DNA of 64,000 nt from Hemerocallis citrina. Taxonomy: Eukaryota; Streptophyta; Magnoliopsida; Asparagales; Asphodelaceae. Below are positions 43,129 through 54,243 of the stretch, in pieces (the first letter of the stretch is position 1; the number at the start of each line of letters is the position of its first letter). Location of the stretch: contig JACEHZ010000592.1 of the NCBI GenBank assembly GCA_017893485.1, positions 1,116,001-1,180,000 of the forward strand. Reading direction: 5' to 3'. The position numbers and the translations under genes were made by a program. The notes under the pieces are model-generated. The model was not told the DNA's origin. It ran no database searches and saw nothing but the letters and a program-made list of their open reading frames with translations.

Positions 43129-44852
43129 GTTGATTGTTTTAGATATTCATTTTTCCTCTTTAAAATACCCCCATGCTCCTGCTCCCAGTTTAGTTGATAT
43201 TGAGTCGAGTGCACAGTGGACCCGTCACCCTCGACAAGACCCAACATCGGCGCTAACGACTTTGCTTCTCTGTCACGAAAGTTCGAGCCTTTTCCGACTT
43301 GACATTTGCTCTTGATGTGACCACTGTGAGGCGCAATGTGAAGAGATGTCGTGAGGTGACCTTTGTGAGGCGTGACTTGTAGCGCCTCGACCCTGGTGAA
43401 AGCTTCCATATCATCTGCCCTCTGTAAAGCATTAACGTGTAGGGCAGGGTGCTCCGAGATCTGTTCTTTTCGATCTGACCGTTCGCATTCATTTGGGCGC
43501 TCTTTCTTTAATGAAGAGCCTTGATTTAATCGGTGGAGATCGAATGGCTGGCTTTCGTCTTCCACCTCTCGACAGTTCGTGTCTTCGGATCCTGGCGACG
43601 TCTCCTCCCGTGCTCCGTGGAACGAACCCGTCTTTTTTAATTCTGTCACCACCTTAATTTGGTAAATTTCTTCGTCGAACTACGCCTGAATAGTAGATGG
43701 GATTTCTTCCTTCGCTTCTATACCGATTCAAATTCTTGCGAAGTCTCTTCTGCTATGGAGTAGAGTGCTTTTATCGATCTCTATCAAAAAGCCAAAGCTC
43801 CTAACGAGATTCTGAAATGCCGATTTAACCCAAACGTGGAACGGTAGGTTGTAGAGCCTCACCCAAATCGACGGCAAAGTCTCTTGTCTTCAACGCCCCC
43901 AACTTCCTCGACCAGCGAGAGAACGCGATGAAAAACTCCTGAGTACTTTGTCCCTCCAATCCCTTCAATTGCAGGAGCTCTTGCACTCTTTCCTCATTTT
44001 CACAGTGGGCGACAAAACTATTTTGTGCAAGCTGCTGCGGCTCCCATTTCCAGTTTGGCGAACTCTTCGTATTGCGAGTCAAAATCTTCCCGATCTCTGA
44101 AACGGTTGGATTCCTAGTTTGTGCTTTTATAATGACGCAAAACGAATATCTCCTCTCGAATTCCGTCATTATCGGCGTAGGGATATAATAATCGCCTTTA
44201 CAACCAATCTGGCCCCCGCCGCACTTTCCTCAGCCTTGCTATGGTGCGATTCCGCCTTGGAGTGAAGCTTCGGCGGAGGTTCCGAGTTTAAAGGAGATTT
44301 CGCCGTAGGTTTCCTTTTATTGCAAGTGGTGGAGATGTGTCCGTATCCATTGCACGCATAACAGAACCACTCGTTGATTGTGTGGCCGCGTTTGGCACAC
44401 TTGTGACGCAGTTGTGCAGACGCCGACTTAGAGGAGTCTGAGAGGGCGATACGAGATTGAACTTTGCGCTCCGCCATTTTTTGCCTTTTTGGCTTAACTA
44501 GAACCCATTCGCCTTCATTGTCTTCCTTGATCTTCTTGGCTTCCTCCTCCGGCGAAGCATGGCGCTGATGATTATGCTGAGTCCCGTGTCTGAATACCTC
44601 ATTCCTCGCCACTTCGGCATACGTTTTGGTGCCAATGGGAGCTTTCCTGGCTGAGGATGGTCGTCGCTCTGGGGAGCTTCTCCTCCCTCCTAAATTGCTA
44701 CCTCCTTCGTCTTTCCCTCTAAACCTCTCCCTCGACCGTCCTCTATAGACCGGAGGAGATCTTCTAGAGTCGCGGACGTCATAGCGAGTCTCGACCTTGT
44801 CCTGCCCTGGGGGTCGACGTTCGAATCCATCTTCCCTCTCACGCTTTCCCAT
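43129..44852 (-). pseudogene. LINE ORF1 (RNA-binding protein), N-terminal part
   Basis: Starts with ATG at 44852 (MGKREREDGFERR). An Arg/Ser-rich region is followed by a zinc knuckle, CYACNGYGHISTTC, near residue 165. A frame change near 44170 leads to a DUF4283/RRM-like block (NSFVAHCENEERVQELL, IAFSRWSRK) at 44169-43825. Further frame breaks follow. A Ser/Glu-rich tail (43652-43129) ends where the Tat LTR begins. Such proteins bind LINE RNA. In most plant LINE ORF1 proteins the DUF4283 block precedes the zinc knuckle; here the order is reversed, so a different element type is possible. Confidence 0.6.
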
Positions 44853-44886
44853 GTTGTAGCGGCTCGAGTTTTCTTTTCCTAGTTGA

Positions 44887-45171
44887 TTAGAATCTCTCTG
44901 TCTTCATCCTGTAACTATTAGCAAGAGGAAGTTGAGGTTGGAGATGGGTTAAGGTGAAAGAGAAAGGCAGAAGAGGGGGGGGGGGGGGGGGGGGGTGATG
45001 GGGGTGCTCGTTGGGTGGGGGAGGGGTGTATGGTGGTTTAGAAGGTGTTGGAAGGGGTGACGAAGGTGGAGATGGTGGAGGTTGAGCAATCTCTGCTGAG
45101 GGGTAGGAGAGAGAGTCCACATTTTCTGTGGTGATAGCTTGTTCAAAGACACTTATTAACTGATCATTCAT
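44887..45171 (-). CDS. Unrecognised proline-rich open frame
   Basis: 94 codons from MNDQLISVFEQAITTENVDS, then a long Pro-rich stretch encoded by a G/C homopurine region that includes a run of about 20 G at 44978-44997. It lies just upstream of the LINE ORF1 start on the same strand. It may be LINE leader sequence or an exon of an unknown gene. Confidence that it is real coding sequence is low. Confidence 0.25.
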   Translation of the reverse strand: MNDQLISVFEQAITTENVDSLSYPSAEIAQPPPSPPSSPLPTPSKPPYTPPPPNEHPHHPPPPPPPLLPFSFTLTHLQPQLPLANSYRMKTERF

Positions 45172-45224
45172 TCAGTTGAACCCAATGTTGTAAGTATTAT
45201 AATAGGGTTTGGTTGAGTTTGAGT

Positions 45225-45556
45225 TAGTTTGGTCAGGTTCAACAAGTTCAATGAGAGATTAGCGCTAGGATTGGGTTTTAGTTTTTGGTAGGGTGATGGT
45301 TGGATGGTATATATACGCACACACAAAACTACCTTAACCGATACTCCTAATGAAACTTTCTGAGACATCATTTTAGGAAACTTCGTTATCCGTGTTCTCA
45401 AACCTTGATGTGAAGTTGCATATTGAAGAAACTGTCCTAACAAGTCAGACTCGTACTGATACAACATACAATATTTATTGCAACGACCAGGCTTGTTCCT
45501 GACCATATTTCTACTACTGTTGGGTTTTTCCAGAAAATGATGAATCAAAATGATGG
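45225..45556 (-). other. Unrecognised minus-strand open frame next to a MITE
   Basis: An open frame contains NKPGRCNKYCMLYQYESDLL and HQGLRTRITKFPKMMSQK. It reads like protein sequence but I cannot assign a family. Its start is overrun by MITE A at 45557. Confidence 0.3.
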
Positions 45557-47023
45557 GTATGATTTGCGGTACTAGGCCACTTTTTGAAACTATTTGCGAT
45601 TTTAGGTCACTTCTCAAACTATTAGCATTTTTGGCTATCCAGTGCCACGTCAGCATCGGCCGCTATTGGGAATAACGGTCTCTTCATGGCGACCAACACA
45701 TTGTACTCTCACACTTGGCAGATTATAGAGGGTATTGTATAATTGCAAACCACTTGGTATAACTGAGATCGCTATTGTCAATAGTAGGGGTGGACAACTA
45801 TTATCCGAACCAATCCAACCCGAACCGACCGGTTTTTAACCGAACCAATTGGGGGTTTGGATTGGCTCGGTTCTTGATCTTCAATAACCAACTGGACCGG
45901 TTCGGTTGTTGGATGGGGTTTTCAAATAAACGATGAAACCGAACCGAGCGTACCTCTATGCATAAGTCCATAAAAAATATAGTTCTCCTTTAATTTCTTG
46001 AATATAAATTTAGTCATTTCTTATTTTTCTTGGAGATACAAACAATCTTCTTTAATTTCTTTAATACAAACCGAGCAATTGTTCTACCTATGTTTTGATT
46101 CTCCATAATCATGTGTGTTATGTTGTTGAGAAATGTTTGATTTACAGAGTGGCCCAACTTAATAGAATCATGAAGTTGATGTAACATTTAGTAGTTACTT
46201 TAATCAAGTCAAGTAGAAATTGTAATCTAAATCTTTTTTTATTGTACCTGAAATTCAATTAGCTATGGTTATTTAATATTTCTTTTATGATAATAAACTA
46301 AGATTACATAAGTATGCAAGTGAAAAAGTAGTTTATCTCACCCATTTAAATGTCATAATCTTAAACAATTAGTGCAAAATTTATTAACAACTTGTGGTTT
46401 TATGAATCTTTATTTTAAATTCATTTCTGAATAACAAATAGCAGGTTGTTTCTTAAGTTTGAATGAAGTTGATCTTTTAAATTTCAACAAAATTATGAAT
46501 GATGTTGAAGGTAAAAATTAGCATGCCAAACCGACCATCCAATCCAATCCAAACCGAGCTTAATCGGCTTGGATGGAAACCGATCCAATTAAAGTTCGGA
46601 TTGGTTGCGGATGAGAAAAATTAAAAAACCGATCTTCTTTGGATCGGTGGTGGATGGTCCATATTAGGTCGGATACCGACCGATGCCCACCCCTAGTCAA
46701 TAGCGACCTTGTCTAACTAAGGTCGCTATTCTCAATAGCGACCTCAGGTGGGACTAAAAGCGATTGGGCCAACCTGTGGTCGCTATTGAGAATAGCGACC
46801 TTGGTTATACAAGGCCGCTATTGACAATAGCGACCTCAGTTACACCAAGTCATGTCCATTATACAATAAGCTGACAAGTGTGGGAGGTCGCTATGAAGAT
46901 GGCGCTATTTTCAATAGCGGCCGCTGCTGACGTGGCACTGGCTAGCCAAAAGTGCTAATAGTTTGTGAACTAGCCTAAAATCGCAAATAGTTTCATAAAG
47001 TGGCCTAGTACCGCAAAAAATTC
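45557..47023. mobile_element. Large MULE-type MITE, family A (1467 bp) with nested hAT
   Basis: Long inverted ends: left TTTGCGGTACTAGGCCACTT, right AAGTGGCCTAGTACCGCAAA. The similarity continues for about 100 bp through the words GTGCCACGTCAGCA and TGCTGACGTGGCAC. The 9-bp target duplication AAATGATGG is perfect (45548-45556, 47024-47032). The interior is made of palindromes such as GGTCGCTATTCTCAATAGCG. There is no transposase. Confidence 0.85.
45785..46695. mobile_element. 0.9-kb hAT derivative, copy 2 (nested)
   Basis: Starts TAGGGGTGGACAACTATT and ends GATGCCCACCCCTA, flanked by a perfect 8-bp duplication GTCAATAG (45777-45784, 46696-46703). It is the inverse of copy 1 at 25720-26635. 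It is inserted in one of the hairpins of the family A MITE. Confidence 0.92.
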
Positions 47024-47135
47024 AAATGATGGAGGCATTCCAACTTCCAACATGCCAAAGATTGAAGTACCTTTTGCCTTCAATTTCCACTCAAAAGTAC
47101 ATGTAATGAATCAAGTCAATTCTCAGCTTAAATGA

Positions 47136-48580
47136 ATTTTTGGACGGGATAGGCCACTTTTTGAAAATATTTGCGATTATGGGCCAATTTCGAAACTATT
47201 AGCGCTCGTGGGCTAATTTAGAATTTTTTTCCAAACTGTCCCACTTTTTGAAAGTTTTTCCCAAACTGTCCTACTTTTTAAAAAAATTCTCAAAACGCCA
47301 TACTCGCTTTCCAAAAAAGCGAGTTTGGGTAAAACCCCATCGCTTTTTCAGAAAGCGAGTTTGAGGCTTTGGTTTTGGTTTTGGATAGACTACACTCGCT
47401 TTTTCAAGCGATGGGGTTTAACCGACACTCGCTTTTTCAAAAAGCGAGTCATCAAAGAGAAAAAAGTAAATAAAAAGCAACAGAAAGAGCGAGAGCTGTC
47501 TCTCTCTTCTGTGGGCACTGTGCTTGAGACGAGGAGGAGAGAGAAGGACAGAGCAGAAGACGAAACCTGGTTTGTGGCGTGTGCTGCGGCTCAAATCCCA
47601 AGGCAGCGCTGATGTCGAGGAGGAAATAATACAAGTATACGAAAAGCCCCTACAAGCTACTAAGTAGTTTAGAAGTTGGTAGAGTTAAAAAACACTAATC
47701 AATTCGTGAAAAATTAACCAACAACATGAACAGGCACATTAATGGCCAAATTAACTAAAAACCTTAAAAAACAATTAAACTGATGATCAATCTAAAACTC
47801 GAGAGACGCCATTGATCCCGGACTAAGCAATGAAAACGAACACTAAAACGACGGCGATAACAACCCCTTCATCCCCGGAGACTGCTCTTGTTGCTGACCA
47901 CTTTCAACCACCTCTCTGTTCATCTGCAGCTGCTGCACTGGCTGTGGGCCCACCTTAACAGGCGCCGCCCAAATAACAGTTTGTCATAGTTTCGAGCCGC
48001 AACACACGTCATAAACCACCGTTTCGTCTTCTGCTCTGTCCTTCTCTTTCCTCCTCGTCTCGAGCACAGTGCCCACAGAAGAGAGAGACAACTCTCTCTC
48101 TTTCTGTTGCTTTTTAATTTTTTTTTCTTTCTCTTGGAAGACTCGCTTTTTTAAAAAGCGAGTGTGGGTTAAACCCCATCGCTTTTTCAAAAAGCGAGTG
48201 TAGGCTATCCAAAACCAAAGCCTCACACTTGCTTTCTGAAAAAGCGATGGGGTTTTACCCAAACTCGGTTTTTCGGAAAGCGAGTAGGGCGTTTTGGGAA
48301 TTTTTAAAAAAAGTAGGGCAGTTTGGGAAAAACTTTCAAAAAGTGGGACAGTTTGAGAAAAATTTTGCTAACTTGTGGGAATAGCGACGGCAAATAAAAA
48401 ATTCAAAAACTTTAAAACATAGGCCGCTATTACCATTAGCGACCTCGAAATTGAAGAAAGCCGCTATTGGGAATAGCGGCCGCTGCTAACGTGGCACAAA
48501 GTAGCTCAAAAACGCTAATAGTTGGGAAACTGACCAAAAACGCAAATATTTTCAAAAAGTGGCCTATGTAGGCAAAAAAC
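47136..48580. mobile_element. Second family A MITE, split by nested family B MITE
   Basis: The ends read ATAGGCCACTTTTTGAAAAT and ATTTTCAAAAAGTGGCCTAT, continuing through CTAATAGT and CGCTGCTAACGTGGCAC on the right. Left 47136-47220 and right 48376-48580 flank the family B element. The hAT element at 48581 entered at its extreme right end. Outer duplication not identified. Confidence 0.65.
47221..48366. mobile_element. Hairpin-rich MULE-type MITE, family B
   Basis: Inverted ends of about 80 bp containing CAAACTGTCCCACTTTTTGA and its reverse complement. They are followed on both sides by palindromes of the form ACTCGCTTTTTCAAAAAGCG. Flanks GCTAATTTA (47212) and GCTAACTTG (48367) match at 7 of 9 positions. 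Short open frames across it (47325-47612, 47984-48262) are inverted copies of each other and are not genes. Confidence 0.7.
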
Positions 48581-49046
48581 TAGGGATGGCAACTGGGCCG
48601 GGTCAACCGGAGACCCACCCGCGACCCGGCCCGCCAATCCGGCCCGTTAATTTGCTCCGCGGGTTCGGGTCGAACCCGGTGAACAGTACCGGGTCGACCC
48701 GGGTCGCAATTTACGCGAATTAATTTCGCGAAACCCGGCCTACGAACCCGGCCCAATTCGCGAGTTGGACCCGCAAACCAGCGGGTCGACCCGCGGTTTT
48801 CGACCCGTACGGGTCGAACGTTGACCCGCGGGTCGAACGGTCGAAAATGGGGCCGTTGCGCTGCTGATGGCTCTGTCCCAAGACAGAGCCGTTGCAATTT
48901 TTCCCCCCCACTTATTTAGCCTATAAATATCCCCAAAAATCTCATAAAAAATCACACCTCACTCTCGTACTCTCTCTACTATTATACATCATTTGTAAAG
49001 AATTTTTGAACAATTGTAGTATACATGAAACAAGTGTACAAGGAGG

Positions 49047-49264
49047 CAGTGGCGGAGCCAGACGAATCAAAATGGGGGTCCCAAATTTTTTTTTCCGCCG
49101 GCATCGACATAATTGAGCCTTTAATAAGAGGTGATTAGACTTGGGGGTCCCAAAGTTTTTTTAACTGGGGGGGCCAAATAAAAATTTTGGTCTATATTGG
49201 GGGGTTTTACAAAATTTTTGGGGTCCCAAATGTCCCCCCTCCTCTCTTCCTCTCTCCGCCACTG
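49047..49264. mobile_element. hAT-Tip100-type MITE (218 bp) in the hAT leader
   Basis: Ends CAGTGGCGGAG and CTCCGCCACTG. Flanks CAAGGAGG (49039-49046) and CATGGAGG (49265-49272) form an 8-bp duplication with one change. It lies between the TATA box (48921) and start codon (49643) of the host hAT. Confidence 0.85.
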
Positions 49265-49642
49265 CATGGAGGCATATACACGATCAAATTTCGGTCGTAT
49301 TGGAATCAAAATTCAACGTCTTCAACTCTCTTCAACCCTCGTCAAATCTACTTCAACCTCTTCTCAACTCTTCAATTGCGGAATCGGCAAAGCGCTCATG
49401 CATCTTTTCTATTCTATTCTTATTTTTACGGTTTTTTTTACATACACGTATTCCACGGTGAACGGTATCAAAATATCTCTATCTCTCGTTAATTTGTTTT
49501 TGCGTTGTAGTTAAAATTATTGTTCGTTTTTTTGAACTTCTCTATCTCAACACTCTTGTTTTTTAGATTTTTTTTTGTATAATTCACCGCTCCTACATTC
49601 TATATATTTTTTACATACTTTACTTTAGCACATTACTACATT

Positions 49643-51781
49643 ATGTCTAGATCACGCGGTAGCGGTCGTAGCGGACAAGATTCCTCCTCCTCTTCACGTA
49701 GGCCACCAATTGTCCCAACTAGCGAGCCCGCCCAAGATTACATTGATCCTACTATGGAACAATGGGGTACACACGACGATGTTGTAGGTGACATACAATT
49801 AGAAGAACAACAACAACAACAACAAACCGAAACTACACAACCCCGTAGTAGTAGAAAAAGTAGAGGAGAAACTAGCGATTGGCATAAGTTTTATGATTAT
49901 ATCCCGGACGAACATACTCCGGATATAGGTTTGAAAGTGTGTAAAACATGTAGCAAAACATACAAATTCAAGAGGGGTGACGGCACCGGTACAATTAGTA
50001 GACACATACAACATAATCACAAAGAACTTCTTGATCAAATACAAGGCCAACAAAAAATTAACCCTAGGACCGGTCAAGTAGATAGCCACCCTTATGATCC
50101 CGAACTCATTCGTCGGGAAATGGCCCGATTAGTCATTAAGGAAGAGTTGCCATTTTCCTATCCCGAGAGTAGGAACTTGAAAAATTTTAATCAAACGGCC
50201 TTAAACCCTCATTTTAGAAGAATTCCGAGAAATACTTGCAAATCGGATTGTTTTAAAGTGTACATGGAAATGAAGGACACTTTGATTGCAATTTTATAGA
50301 GTTTAACTTGTAGGGTTAGTTTAACTTCGGATTGTTGGACGGGTGTCAACAATATTCCAACGATGGGAATAACCTGTTATTGGATCGACAATGATTGGAT
50401 TCTTCAAAAAATAATCATATCACTTGCGTCGTTGCCGTATCCCCATAGTGGCGCCGAAATAGCAAACCGTATTATAGAAATTTGTGATGTTTTTCATATT
50501 CGCGATAAAATTATGGCTATTAGTTTTGATAATGCATCTAACAACAATGTAGCAATTACTACTTTAAAATTTGTATTAAACCCTCCATCTGACAATATTT
50601 TTCATGTTAGATGTGCATGTCATATTATAAATTTATGTGTTCAAGATGCATTAAGAATAGCTGATCCATATATAGTTAAAATTAGAAATTGTGTACATTT
50701 CATTGCATTAAGTCCAAGCATTTTACAAGAATGGAAAGCTTGGTGTAGGGTTAGAAATGTTCCTTTTAGAAAATTTTCAAAGGATGTTAGACACCGATGG
50801 AATTCTACTTTTGATTTACTAAATGTTGTCACCGATTATAAAGCAGTTGTAAATGATTTTTGTATCGCAAAAAATATGCACAATTTTGAAATGACTCCCA
50901 CCGATTCGTTTTTTGCCGAATCTTTGTTGAAATTTTTAGAACCTTTTAAAACCGCAACTTTAAAATTTTCAAAAACATATGAATTTACTTCTAGTAGCAT
51001 TTTTATTGAATTAGTTAGCATGACGCAAATATTTAACGAAATGTTAAATGATCCCTATATTAGTGACATTGTAGTACCTGCATTTCAAAATTTTTTGAAG
51101 TATTATTTTCCTCCTTCTATGTTGATTTGTGTTGCTACTGTTATGGATCCCCGTATCAAATTAGAAGGTACGAAGAATTTGATAGAAATGTTTTTTGGAT
51201 ATTTAGAGGACAATGTAGAATTAACAACTGATTGCGCTACTTTTTTAGTTCAGTTTGAATCTACGTTAAATAACTTGTATGATTATTATGATAGACGTTT
51301 TGCTTCTAGTAGTACAACTTCTGTAGTTAGTTCTTCTTCTGGTAGTTCTAAAGGTAAGGGTAAAAGTAGAATTGGTGATAGAACATTTAGTTTACTTGAA
51401 CAAATTCAATCTAAAAAACCTAGGACTAATCAACCAAATGAATTAAATTGGTATAACCAACAGGATACTGAGCCTACTCTTTCTCCACTAGATATTTTAC
51501 AATGGTGGAAAGAACATGGACACACTTTTAGTATTCTGTCAATTATGACTAAAGATTTACTAACTCCTCCTGTTTCTACAGTTGCTTCTGAGAGTGCATT
51601 TTCTACAAGTGGCAGGGTTCTATCTGATTACAGGAATCGGTTGAAGCCCGAGGCGTTAGAGATGCTCGTTTGCACAGAAGACTGGCTGAAGGCTGAAGAT
51701 AGGACGCAAGGGAAATCACTATCAAGTTCCACAAGTGGGAGCAACTCGCCCGAACAACAACAACAACAACAACAACAATAG
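49643..51781 (+). pseudogene. hAT transposase, one premature TAG
   Basis: This enzyme cuts and joins DNA at the TIRs. The single frame from ATG 49643 to TAA 51779 (about 712 codons) is interrupted only by a TAG at 50297-50299. Residues 75-125 form a BED zinc finger (CKTCSKTYKF, ISRHIQHNH). The RNase H-like core has SDCWTG, FDNASNN and VRHRWNSTFDLL. The C-terminal dimerisation region has ILQWWKEHGHTFSILSIMTK and VASESAFSTSGRVLSDYRNR. It ends in a poly-Gln tail. The type is Ac/RICESLEEPER-like. The stop lies between the BED finger and the catalytic core. Confidence 0.92.
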
Positions 51782-52505
51782 TTTTGCTTGTTATGTCAAA
51801 TTAGAAAACTTGTACTCAATTAAAATTGTATATAAGAAATATGTTATTGTATAAAACTTATTTGTGAATTGAATTCTTCATTTTGTTATAAATTGTTCAA
51901 ATTGTATAACTTAAATTCATATGAATAATATTTCAAAATTAGTTGTCAATTTCACTCTTTCAATCTTTTTATTATTATTACGATTTTTATTGTTTATTAA
52001 TATTATTACTTACTTAGTATTATAATTAAACATCATTTGGGGATATTTGAAGAATTGTAGTATTATTACTTATTAGTATTATTAATTACTTACTTACTTA
52101 GTATTATAATTAAACATCATTTGGGGATATTTGAAGAATTGTTGTATTATTACTTACTTAGTATTATAATTTTTGAAGAATTGTAGTATTCATCAAACAA
52201 AGATATGGTTGTTTGTATACATCATTTGTAAAATTATTATTATTATTATTTTAATTTTAGCTACCAAAAAAAAAAAAAAAAAATTTAAACGGGCCAACCC
52301 GCGGGTCGACCCGGCCCAACCCGGGTCGAACCCTAAAGGGTTCACGGGTTGGGCGGGCCACCCAAACGAAAACTTAGCCTGGACCGGCCCGGCCCGTATA
52401 AGGGTGCAACCCGGCCCGGCCCGGCCCGGCTAAGTATTCGTGCCAACCCGTACGGGTTGGGCCCGGTCCGGCCCACTCGACTTGTACGCCGTCCCTACAA
52501 AAAAC

Positions 52506-53059
52506 TCTAGAATCTCCCAATCTTCATTTGACTTGTTCCAATAATATAGGCAATATTTCTTCCTTTTACACATGGTTTTTTTATTTTTGTTTGTTGGCTA
52601 ATACTTTCATACTTTAGAATGGGTTGGGTAAAGGCTCGGGCAGAATCCTCAAACAGTTTAAGATGAACAGCTCACTAGCATTTAGAGGTGATTCCTGACA
52701 AGAACTCGTTGAATTTCGTTACATTATGCATTTTCTGTCTCTGTACTTGTTTGATCCAACCTTATACTGAGAGGTTGTTGTAAGTAGGCATGATAGGTTG
52801 TAGAATCTTAGAAGAGGCTTGATGTTGTCCCGGATCCGAAACTGGAATAAGGGACCTTTAACGCTCAATAGCATTCTCTCCTTATCGAATGAGCCCCCGA
52901 GCTTGAGCTCGATTGTAATAGTAACGAAGCAAAAGAGGAAGCGAAGCAAAAGATGAAGCACATCTAAGGCATATTTTAAGTATTTTCCCCTTTATTTGCA
53001 ATTTAAATTTTCCGTAAAGATCAATTTATTTCTTAATCTTATCGGTTTCATTTTTGTAG
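52506..53059 (+). other. Intron-type sequence before the PAB terminal exon
   Basis: No gene or transposon end recognised. I looked here for missing PAB exons and found none. Confidence 0.5.
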
Positions 53060-53108
53060 GGTTCTGACCCGTGCTGAGATTGATGATTATTTGGCTGAAG
53101 TAGAGTAA
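53060..53108 (+). pseudogene. PAB-like terminal exon (VLTRAEIDDYLAEVE, stop)
   Basis: Follows TTTTTGTAG and encodes the alpha-2 C-terminus, ending in TAA at 53106-53108. It lies 0.56 kb past the hAT element. Alternatively it could be the remains of a separate tandem copy. Confidence 0.75.
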
Positions 53109-54233
53109 GTAATGGGCCCGTGCCATACATGGAGGGAGTAGCGCGTCGAGATGGAAAACAGTTATTGAACTCTTGCAACCGGTATAAATATTTATATCCA
53201 TTTCTAATATCTGATAGAAGTTGATAATTGTAGATTTTACCAGTTAAACCTCCATTGGATTTTTGGTGTATCATTTCACTACTAAGAAGGTTTTCTGGAG
53301 TATCTACGAAGATCATTATTTCAGTTTACCAGATTATTCATTTATCTGGGTGGAAAAAGTGATTGGTGTGTTGTACCAAATGGGGCGAAGTATTTTCTTG
53401 ACCGTAGTCCCGGCTGACTGACCAAATGTGTCGTCGAAGTTCTAATTTCTTTTTGTAGTTGAATCTAGATGATCAACGTTTGCACTACACGTGCCATTTT
53501 TGGAAAGCACTAGTAATAGACGTGTGAGATCTCGAAGGCTGTGGGTGGCATTGTTGTGATTTGTGGACGAAAGGTTGTTAAACCGATTTTAGGAATTAAT
53601 TTCAAAATTTTCTTAATAAGTAATAGAAAAATTGCCCTAAAAAAAACTAAAAATAGTAGTTTTGAAATGGATTTTTGGTTAAACATGCTTTTAATTATTT
53701 TGTAACACTTATTCTAAAAGTGCTTTTCGAATAAATAAAAAATTCGCCAAAAGTAACATAAAACAAAGTCAAAGTTTACAATTCAGACGTACACAATTTA
53801 TACTGTTAGAGCATCCATAGTAATTTGCTAGTTGCAATCGGGTGCTATTTTGCCATTTTTATTGACATTTTTCCTACAATAGAATAATATATTTGAGAAG
53901 TGATATGGCAAAATGCATATTATGATATTTCGTCCCAAATATTTTATTATATTTTTAATCTATCTTACAAAATATCATATTTTATGAAAATTAATTTCGG
54001 TGCTGCCTGTTGAAAATTAGGTGATGAGATCTACTTGATACTCTAGAAGCTACTGGTTACGTTAGTGGACTGAAAGCAAACTTCTAGAAGTTTGGTGAGG
54101 ATATTCATTAACACTGCCAACACATCCCTGATTGGCTCAATTCTGGGTTACTCTTTCCACTCGCTCATCTCTCTGCTCTAAGAACTAAGCCCCGCTCCTT
54201 CGATTTCCCCTCGACCCGGCGGACAATTAACAT
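53109..54233. other. Intergenic sequence
   Basis: Starts with the presumed 3' UTR of the PAB fragment. The AT-rich sequence from about 53810 (TTAGAGCATCCATAGTAATT) resembles the end of a MITE, but I found no matching second end. Confidence 0.4.
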
Positions 54234-54243
54234 CCTCTTCTAG

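Larger units (their letters stand above)
31860..44852 (-). mobile_element. L1-type LINE ORF1 region, split by Tat copy 2
   Basis: The minus-strand coding sequence runs 44852 to 43124, then resumes at 32644 and continues to about 31970. The Tat element lies between, with a CCACC duplication at both junctions. ORF2 (endonuclease and RT) is not found left of 31970, so the 3' part of the LINE has been lost. The usual LINE truncation is at the 5' end, so loss of the 3' part implies a later deletion. Confidence 0.65.
48581..52497 (+). mobile_element. Nearly intact hAT transposon (3.9 kb)
   Basis: Ends TAGGGATGGC and GCCGTCCCTA (one mismatch as inverted repeats). The 8-bp duplication CAAAAAAC is perfect on both sides (48573-48580, 52498-52505). 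Subterminal regions of about 250 bp are packed with GGGTCGACCCG/CCGGCCC words, as in hAT elements that need subterminal transposase sites. A TATA box (CTATAAATAT, 48921) precedes the transposase gene. A small Tip100-type MITE sits between promoter and gene. Confidence 0.93.
18313..53108 (+). pseudogene. Broken proteasome subunit alpha type-2 gene (PAB-like), coding pieces spread over 35 kb
   Basis: In plants PAB encodes alpha-2 of the 20S proteasome outer ring. Four or five collinear plus-strand pieces match the family in order: SLTTF and PSGKLVQIDHALTAVGSG (18313-18505), NSVVIATEKKLPSIL (26826-26890), VQRIRLMTTNI (30783-30828) and the C-terminus VLTRAEIDDYLAEVE plus stop (53060-53108). Splice signals and codon phases agree between the first pieces. 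The family is about 235 residues long. The roughly 150 residues between the third piece and the C-terminus were not found in the 22 kb between them, and the N-terminal Met exon is cut by a MITE. I therefore call it a pseudogene. The gap is filled by a LINE, Tat copy 2, MITEs and a hAT element. Confidence 0.75.

Noticed and set aside
47325..48262. Pair of similar open frames with GKTPSLFQKAS-type starts
   Set aside because: They are inverted copies of the family B MITE arms.
48900..49500. Open frames upstream of the hAT transposase (48892-49116, 49187-49514)
   Set aside because: They lie in the leader and in the inserted MITE and resemble no protein.
53810..54100. Possible MITE starting TTAGAGCATCCATAG
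   Set aside because: Only one end is recognisable; no inverted partner or duplication was found.
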